Below are positions 20,150 through 25,168 of a DNA stretch of 25,168 bases, piece by piece (position 1 is the stretch's first letter; each line of letters opens with the position of its first letter). The notes beneath the pieces are model-generated. The model was not told where the DNA came from. It did no database searches and saw only the letters and a program-made list of their open reading frames with translations. Source of the DNA: a virus; the IMG/VR virus record IMGVR_UViG_3300042523_000629, positions 1 to 25,168 of that record; one strand, written 5' to 3'. The translations under genes were made by a program, and so were the position numbers.

Positions 20150-20901
20150 GACAGTTTAAAAACCCACCCTGGCATCCAGGAGTAAATTCTGCCAACACCG
20201 CAGAAGATTTTATGCCAACTGATACTAAAGAAAGTTTTGAAAAACTTTGCCAGGTATCTGAATACCGTGAATATTTTCGCCAGCAAGGCTGGTTAGAACC
20301 CGGTGCTATTACATACAAAATTAATAGTTATGGATTTCGTAGTGACGAGATTGATGACCGAGATTGTATAATAGCACTAGGCTGTAGTTTCACAATTGGT
20401 ATTGGATTGCCGCTTGAAAGCACCTGGCCACAAATAGTTGGCCGGCAGTTGGGACTTGTGCCGTATACTATGGCCTGGGGCGGAACATCAGCAGATACTT
20501 GTTTTAGACTGGCAGAATATTGGATCCCAAGGTTAAAACCCAAAGCAGTGTTTATGTTAGCCCCGCCGCCTAGTAGATTTGAATTGATAAGAGCAGCAGG
20601 TGTGCCTCCAGTTGAAAATTACATGCCGCAAAGTGAATCTAACAGTGCAAGTGAAATTGACAGTTTCTTAAAGCACTGGCACACCATGGATGAAAATTCT
20701 AGATTGAATCAGAAAAAAAATAAATTGGCAATTCGAGCTATGTGTGCTGAAGTTAATATTCCATTTTTTGTATACGATGCATTTGACCACATGGCCATGA
20801 GTAGAGAAGAAATTGGCTATGCAAGAGATCGCATGCATGGTGGTCCGGGCGGGCACCAACGCTTGGCGGAAAGGATGTTAGATGATTGGTCTAAAAAGTA
20901 A
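20146..20901 (+). CDS. SGNH/GDSL-family hydrolase
   Basis: This encodes 251 residues. The ATG at 20146 (ATGA overlap, AAGGA about six bases upstream) is preferred to one at 20119 inside the previous gene. YKINSYGFRSDE leads into the nucleophile block LGCSFTIG with Ser81. WGGTSADTCFRL is the glycine block, and ARDRMHGGPGGH supplies the DxxH pair Asp228 and His231. The catalytic set is thus more complete than in the other SGNH protein at 2876. These enzymes are esterases or acyltransferases on sugars, lipids or peptides. There is no signal peptide. It completes the block with two radical SAM enzymes and an oxygenase and overlaps the gp17 start by 20 bases. Confidence 0.8.
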   Translation: MRQFKNPPWHPGVNSANTAEDFMPTDTKESFEKLCQVSEYREYFRQQGWLEPGAITYKINSYGFRSDEIDDRDCIIALGCSFTIGIGLPLESTWPQIVGRQLGLVPYTMAWGGTSADTCFRLAEYWIPRLKPKAVFMLAPPPSRFELIRAAGVPPVENYMPQSESNSASEIDSFLKHWHTMDENSRLNQKKNKLAIRAMCAEVNIPFFVYDAFDHMAMSREEIGYARDRMHGGPGGHQRLAERMLDDWSKK

Positions 20902-22465
20902 TTTAGAAACAGTACTGGTCAAAGCACCACACAGGGTAGAGACTTACACTGAACAAGAACTCACAGAGTTTGCGCTGTGTGCTGATCCTGTGAACGGTCC
21001 TTTGTACTTCATGGATAACTTTTTCTTTATCCAGCATCCCACACGCGGCAAGATGCTGTATCATCCTTTTGACTATCAAAAGCGATTGATCCACACCTAT
21101 CACAATTACAGATATTCGATATCACTGATGCCTCGACAAACAGGCAAGTCAACGTCAGCTGCTGGGTACCTGTTGTGGTATGCTATGTTTGTGCCAGATT
21201 CTACCATTCTCATTGCTGCACACAAATACACCGGTGCACAAGAGATCATGCAACGTATTAGATATGCTTATGAACTGTGCCCCAATCATATTCGAGCAGG
21301 TGCTACCAGTTACAACAAAGGCTCAATAGAGTTTGAAAACGGATCACGCATTGTGAGTCAAACCACAACAGAAACAACAGGCCGAGGTATGTCGATATCC
21401 TTGTTGTACGCTGACGAATTTGCATTTGTGCGCCCTACTATTGCCAAAGAGTTTTGGACTTCAATTTCGCCCACATTAGCCACTGGTGGTAAGGCAATTA
21501 TCACAAGCACCCCCAACTCAGACGAGGATCAGTTTGCGTTTTTGTGGAAGGGTGCTAACAAGACAGAAGATGAACATGGCAACACTACGGAACTGGGTAT
21601 TAATGGATTCCGTGCATTTAGATCATACTGGCGTGAACATCCTGAACGCGGGGATCAATGGGGTTCTGAACAACTGGCACAGCTAGGCGACGAGCGTTTT
21701 CGCAGAGAAATGGACTGCGAATTTGTCATTAACGACGAGACACTGATCAATCCTATCAAGCTCATGGACTTAGAGGGTGCAGAACCTGCTCGTAGATCAG
21801 GTCAGGTGCGTTGGTACAAAGACCCTGTAAAAGATGGCATGTATGTTGTGGCACTAGATCCTAGCTTAGGCACCGGTGGAGACCCTGCTGCCATACAGGT
21901 ATTTGATGCTAGAACTACTGATCAAATTGCCGAGTGGCGCCACAACAAAACTGATATTCCCACACAGATACGTATTCTAGCAGATATTGTGAAAGAACTG
22001 CATGCTGTGGTAAAGGACGAAAAAAGCATTTACTATAGTGTGGAAAACAACACCATTGGCGAAGCCGCCTTAATCAGCATAGCAGAATACGGCGAAGATA
22101 ACATTCCTGGCTACTTTCTTAGTGACAACTCTGTAACAGGCACAACAGGGCGCCGATTCCGCAAGGGCTTTAACACCACAAACAAAAGCAAAATCACAGC
22201 CTGCAACAAGTTCAAAATTCTAATAGAGTCTGGGCGAATGAAAATCAACTCAAGACCCCTAGTTTCAGAACTCAAAACGTTTGTGGCTCTGGGCACCAGT
22301 TATGCTGCTAAACCAGGCGAAACAGACGATTTAGTAATGGCCAGTTTGCTGGCAGTTCGCATGCTGTTGCTGTTGCAAACTTACCATTCAGACTTGGACA
22401 CACACCTTAAAGATCACGGTGATATGATTGTTGAGCCCATGCCGTTCATATCAATGATGCGATAA
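20882..22465 (+). CDS. 17: Terminase large subunit, T4 gp17-like
   Basis: This encodes 527 residues (T4 gp17 has 610). The ATPase has Walker A MPRQTGKST with Lys89 and Walker B LLYADEFAF with Asp178 and Glu179, then the coupling motif STPNS. The nuclease half has VVALDPSLGTGGDP (Asp326), VENNTIGEA and a final GETDDLVMA, giving the RNase H-type acidic triad. It packages and cuts concatemeric DNA at the portal. GGAAAGGA at 20868-20874 provides a ribosome site for the ATG at 20882. The start lies inside the SGNH gene, so it is coupled to the enzyme block rather than to gp16, an unusual arrangement. Confidence 0.95.
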   Translation: MIGLKSNLETVLVKAPHRVETYTEQELTEFALCADPVNGPLYFMDNFFFIQHPTRGKMLYHPFDYQKRLIHTYHNYRYSISLMPRQTGKSTSAAGYLLWYAMFVPDSTILIAAHKYTGAQEIMQRIRYAYELCPNHIRAGATSYNKGSIEFENGSRIVSQTTTETTGRGMSISLLYADEFAFVRPTIAKEFWTSISPTLATGGKAIITSTPNSDEDQFAFLWKGANKTEDEHGNTTELGINGFRAFRSYWREHPERGDQWGSEQLAQLGDERFRREMDCEFVINDETLINPIKLMDLEGAEPARRSGQVRWYKDPVKDGMYVVALDPSLGTGGDPAAIQVFDARTTDQIAEWRHNKTDIPTQIRILADIVKELHAVVKDEKSIYYSVENNTIGEAALISIAEYGEDNIPGYFLSDNSVTGTTGRRFRKGFNTTNKSKITACNKFKILIESGRMKINSRPLVSELKTFVALGTSYAAKPGETDDLVMASLLAVRMLLLLQTYHSDLDTHLKDHGDMIVEPMPFISMMR

Positions 22466-22468
22466 ATA
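22461..22468 (+). promoter_or_regulatory. Late-type promoter box GATAAATA
   Basis: GATAAATA has one mismatch to the T4 late consensus. It overlaps the gp17 stop codon and ends seven bases before the next ATG, with no Shine-Dalgarno sequence between them. Confidence 0.45.
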
Positions 22469-22475
22469 ACACACT

Positions 22476-24962
22476 ATGGCAATTGAAAATCTTTCCCAAG
22501 ATCTGGCTGACTTGTTGGCCACTAAAAACTTTGAAGTAAAATACACAGACGGACAAGGTCAGGATTCTGCACCTGCAGAAGCCAAAACTTTTGCATTTGA
22601 TTGGATTGCTAGTTCGGGCAAAAACTACGGTACGGTGGTAATTGTACTAGGCGATGACAGCGATCTACAAATGTTTTTTGGCGACAATCTAGGAAGAACC
22701 ATGGAAGATCCTCAGGACAAGCTGGATTGGCTTGGCAGCGAGCGGCACTTGGGATTCTTGGAAGAAATCTCACAATTTGCTACCAGCCACGGCCTGGGCA
22801 CATTCAGTCCCAAAGACATCAATCAACTCAAGCACACCATGCAAGGCATGGCAGCCATCAAAGAAGGTTTATTTGAAGGCTACTATGGCACACGCAAGGT
22901 CAGCTATGTAGGCGAGCAAACTGAAGCCAGACTGGTAATCAAACACAACCGCATGATTGGCGAAGATGACAAACGCTATCGCTATGTGGAAAGTTTGTTT
23001 ATTGAAACTGTGGATGGTGAACGATTCAAACTGCCTTTTGTTAAACTGTCAGGCGGTCGAGCCATGTTAGAACATGTGAAGCAAGGCGGCAGACCTTACG
23101 ACATTCGTGGACAACACATCAATGAAATTGTGAGCGAAATGGCTGTGCTCAGTAGATTTAACCGAGCCAGCCAACAACGAGTGTTTGAAGGCATCACACA
23201 GGAACTGGTAGAAACAGTTCAGCACTACTACAGTGAACTGCGTGAAAGTCTACAGCACATGGCCACAGGCCGTGGATACAACCAATATTTTGAATCATGG
23301 ACGCCAGCAGACATCGGGGACGAAACTGCCCTAGTAGAAGATCTCAAGACCATGTTTATTGAACAAACACTGGATGCTAGAATTGAGGCTGCATTGCCCA
23401 CACTGGCCAAAATACAACAACGAGGAAACGCTATGAAAGAAGCACAAATTTTTGAAAACTGGGCAAACCAGATCATGGAAGGCACATGGGCATTGCCAGA
23501 CACTCCAGAAGCACAAGCCAAACTGGATGAACTCATGAGCCAAGAACTCATTGTTGGTCCAGACGCTACCAATGCCAAAGAACAACTGTCTGACGTGATA
23601 GGCGATGATCAATTGTTTGACATTCTGTCTGACTTGGCTGAACAAGATCCTCGTGCTAACTGTTGGGATGACACAGATGTGCAGGCTAGACTGCAAGAAC
23701 TTGGCATTCAAATGAACACCACACCTGACGCTGAACAACAACAGCCAGTGGCACCCCCTGCTGGTCAACAAGCACCGGGCACTGCTCCAGAACAAGGCAT
23801 GGCAGAAGCTGCTAAATGGCGTGACCCCAAATACAAGGATCGTTTGTACACACAGGAACCAGGTGACAGTGACGAATATGATGATATTGGGTACGGCTAT
23901 GATTTTCCCGAACGACCAGAAAACGATCCTGGACAAAAACGTAGAATGGGTGGCGTAGGTAGTGCTTATGACCGCACTGATCCTTTGGTCAAAGGCGCAG
24001 GTATTGGTCGTACAGGCATCACTCATAGTATCAACACAGCTGGCAAGAGAAAAGGACTACCATCAAGAGATCAAATCACCAGTCTAAAACAAAGTATTAA
24101 AGATATTAGTGGTAGACACACTCGCCCAAATCTGCCAGAACAAGGTATGGCAGAAGATCAATTGGATGAATTGAGCCCCGGCACACTCAGCAACTATGTA
24201 AACCGAGCAGTCGATGATGTAGCTGATCGCAGTCATGGTACTGGATTTCAGAAAGGTGCTAGAGTTGCATTTAATGCAGTGGCCGGCGGACTTCCAAAAT
24301 CAGGTAGATTTGAAAAAGATCCTAAGATTGCCAATCGCAAAGTTGGTATCAGCCGTGCTATAGGTAGAATGGAAGAAAACACAGAACTCAATGCCATGTT
24401 GAAATATGCTGGCGTGCCACTTCGAGAAAGTGTGCTCACAGACTCCACTGGTCACACCCTAGAACACATCTTGCAACGTTTCGGCAGAGAAGTTGCTGAC
24501 TTCGAAGCAGGTGCTGATTTAGACAATGATTTGTTTGATGCACTGTATGACTACTACTTTGACGACATGCCTTATGGAGTGAAAAAAGCTCGCACTGGCG
24601 ATCCACATGAATGGATATCACAACGCCTAGCAGACGACTTGGGCATTACGGAAAGCAACTCAGGTATGATCATGCCCGAAGCAGATCCAATGGCCACAGT
24701 GGAAGCCATGCCAGACTTGAGCGCACCAGTTGTGGAAGGTTCATGCAATACAACCATGGAAGGTGAATACTGCCCAGAACACGGCTTGGCTGAATGTGGC
24801 ATGTATGAAATGGGCACAGTGGCAGGTTCAATGGCTCCTGTTATTGGTGAAGCACCGCAAGACCCAATCAACTACAATGCAGCTATCACAGGTGCCTACT
24901 ACGAAAGCAAATCTGATACTGCCCTTCTGGCAAGAATAAAATCACTGGCTTTGCTCAAATGA
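22476..24962 (+). CDS. Large multi-domain phage protein, probably virion-associated
   Basis: This encodes 828 residues. The first 300 look folded (YVGEQTEARLVIKHNRMIGE, then GERFKLPFVKLSGGRAMLEH, a beta-rich domain followed by helices). Residues about 320-420 are acidic and helical. A Gln/Pro-rich linker follows, then two copies of PEQGMAE (near 443 and 550). Next come a basic region (SNYVNRAVDDVADRS) and a C-terminal domain with LFDALYDYYFDDMPYGVKKA. SCNTTMEGEYCPEHGLAEC near 755 could bind zinc. The linker-rich style matches the 805-residue protein at 13121, and both may be head-internal proteins. I cannot assign a function. No ribosome site precedes the ATG; a late-type box is seven bases upstream. 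Confidence 0.72.
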   Translation: MAIENLSQDLADLLATKNFEVKYTDGQGQDSAPAEAKTFAFDWIASSGKNYGTVVIVLGDDSDLQMFFGDNLGRTMEDPQDKLDWLGSERHLGFLEEISQFATSHGLGTFSPKDINQLKHTMQGMAAIKEGLFEGYYGTRKVSYVGEQTEARLVIKHNRMIGEDDKRYRYVESLFIETVDGERFKLPFVKLSGGRAMLEHVKQGGRPYDIRGQHINEIVSEMAVLSRFNRASQQRVFEGITQELVETVQHYYSELRESLQHMATGRGYNQYFESWTPADIGDETALVEDLKTMFIEQTLDARIEAALPTLAKIQQRGNAMKEAQIFENWANQIMEGTWALPDTPEAQAKLDELMSQELIVGPDATNAKEQLSDVIGDDQLFDILSDLAEQDPRANCWDDTDVQARLQELGIQMNTTPDAEQQQPVAPPAGQQAPGTAPEQGMAEAAKWRDPKYKDRLYTQEPGDSDEYDDIGYGYDFPERPENDPGQKRRMGGVGSAYDRTDPLVKGAGIGRTGITHSINTAGKRKGLPSRDQITSLKQSIKDISGRHTRPNLPEQGMAEDQLDELSPGTLSNYVNRAVDDVADRSHGTGFQKGARVAFNAVAGGLPKSGRFEKDPKIANRKVGISRAIGRMEENTELNAMLKYAGVPLRESVLTDSTGHTLEHILQRFGREVADFEAGADLDNDLFDALYDYYFDDMPYGVKKARTGDPHEWISQRLADDLGITESNSGMIMPEADPMATVEAMPDLSAPVVEGSCNTTMEGEYCPEHGLAECGMYEMGTVAGSMAPVIGEAPQDPINYNAAITGAYYESKSDTALLARIKSLALLK

Positions 24963-24970
24963 TATAAATA
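24963..24970 (+). promoter_or_regulatory. T4 late promoter, perfect TATAAATA
   Basis: An exact TATAAATA directly follows the preceding stop codon, 129 bases before the gp32-like ATG. Only this and the box at 5913 match the consensus completely. Confidence 0.65.
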
Positions 24971-24973
24971 CAC

Positions 24974-25002
24974 TTGACACCAAGGCAAATAGCGCATATA
25001 CT
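24974..25002 (+). promoter_or_regulatory. Sigma70-type promoter TTGACA-N17-TATACT
   Basis: A perfect -35 TTGACA (24974-24979), exactly 17 bases, then TATACT (24997-25002). Unlike the other three sigma70-type promoters here it lacks the TGn extension. The start near 25009 would give a leader of about 90 bases to the gp32-like gene. The -10 lies inside the 5' part of a hairpin sequence. Confidence 0.8.
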
Positions 25003-25018
25003 ACATGGTGTATGCGCT
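24991..25018. repeat. Hairpin over the -10 box, terminator or operator
   Basis: AGCGCATATAC (24991-25001) and GTGTATGCGCT (25008-25018) form an 11-bp stem with one G-U pair and loop TACATG. It is followed by TTTATTGTTTG, a weak T tract, so it could end transcripts from the preceding gene. As DNA it is a dyad centred just downstream of the -10 box, where a repressor could bind. Confidence 0.6.
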
Positions 25019-25036
25019 TTATTGTTTGTGCGTCAC

Positions 25037-25079
25037 AGGCAACAAAGATCTAATTTTAGATAGGCAACACATAGGCAAC
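25037..25079 (+). repeat. Three AGGCAAC repeats and a dyad in the gp32 leader
   Basis: AGGCAAC occurs at 25037-25043, 25062-25068 and 25073-25079. Between the first two is the dyad ATCTAATTTTAGAT (25048-25061). The set lies in the leader just before the ribosome site. T4 gp32 represses its own translation by binding its leader, so these are candidate autoregulatory elements; that link is an inference. Confidence 0.45.
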
Positions 25080-25099
25080 TTTTTAAGGAGAAATAAACT

Positions 25100-25168
25100 A
25101 TGGCATCTTTAGCAGAAATCCGAGCAAGACTACAGGCAGCTGATACAAAAGGCAACTCAAACCAAGGT
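25100..25168 (+). CDS. 32: Probable single-stranded DNA-binding protein gp32, N-terminal fragment
   Basis: Only 23 codons are present, reading MASLAEIRARLQAADTKGNS and on to the window edge. AAGGAG at 25085-25090 is nine bases before the ATG and is one of the strongest ribosome sites here. From memory, gp32-type proteins of aquatic T4-like phages begin in this way, with a short helix LAEIRARLQAA before a Gly/Asn/Gln-rich linker to the OB fold, and the T4 protein also needs its N-terminal arm for cooperative binding. The strong early-type promoter, the late promoter and the long structured leader fit gp32, which is made both early and late. The fragment alone cannot prove it. Confidence 0.6.
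   Translation, partial: MASLAEIRARLQAADTKGNSNQG

Noticed and set aside
23331-24026. 231-residue minus-strand open frame
   Set aside because: It is antisense to the 828-residue protein, Cys- and Phe-rich without a motif, and lacks a ribosome site. It looks like a shadow of codon usage.
1-25168. tRNA genes, CRISPR arrays, insertion sequences, integrase attachment sites
   Set aside because: No cloverleaf-like segments, regularly spaced repeats, transposase motifs or terminal inverted repeats were noticed by eye. A tRNA scan and a repeat search would be decisive.

Overview
This window looks like part of the late (structural and packaging) region of a T4-like contractile-tailed phage, a member of Caudoviricetes with myovirus morphology. 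I recognise T4-type neck protein, dNMP kinase (gp1), tail sheath (gp18), tail tube (gp19), a second tube-like protein, head-completion nuclease (gp4), small and large terminase (gp16, gp17), and the first codons of a probable gp32. The gene style (large low-complexity charged virion proteins, radical SAM and 2OG-Fe(II) oxygenase genes among the structural genes) recalls aquatic T4-like phages, but the host cannot be read from the sequence. No tRNA, rRNA, CRISPR array or insertion sequence was seen. Genes are tightly packed, nearly all on the + strand, and many are joined by ATGA or TAATG overlaps.

Layout. 1-101: start of a divergent minus-strand gene (possible neck protein). 157-1903: three unrecognised genes, the first two each behind a strong sigma70-type promoter. 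1912-3541: radical SAM protein plus SGNH hydrolase. 3563-4330: gp13-like neck protein. 4373-5553: DEDD exonuclease and dNMP kinase behind their own sigma70-type promoter, followed by a convergent minus-strand HNH-like gene (5504-5884). 5945-11553: tail sheath, tail tube, tube-like protein and a small protein. 11550-12487: gp4 and gp16. 12508-16767: probable internal-head or accessory virion proteins. 16849-17286: secreted thermonuclease. 17305-20901: radical SAM, 2OG oxygenase, radical SAM, SGNH hydrolase. 20882-22465: gp17. 22476-24962: large accessory protein. 25100-end: probable gp32.

Control signals are unusually readable. Four sigma70-type promoters with exactly 17-bp spacers (122-150, 415-443, 4338-4366, 24974-25002) sit before presumed early genes. 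T4-late-type TAAATA boxes sit before many late genes. In several cases the start codon lies only 4 to 7 bases after the promoter box and no Shine-Dalgarno sequence is visible, which suggests leaderless transcripts.

The most interesting part is the six-gene enzyme set in two blocks (1912-3541 and 17305-20901): three radical SAM enzymes, one 2OG-Fe(II) oxygenase and two SGNH hydrolases. They are embedded in the virion operon and apparently fired from late promoters. I infer a late-acting modification pathway for a virion protein or a cell-surface molecule; the substrate is unknown. Next to it are two small proteins with T4-like capsid-targeting N termini and an identical style of C-terminal tag, which makes them candidate partners or simply packaged internal proteins.
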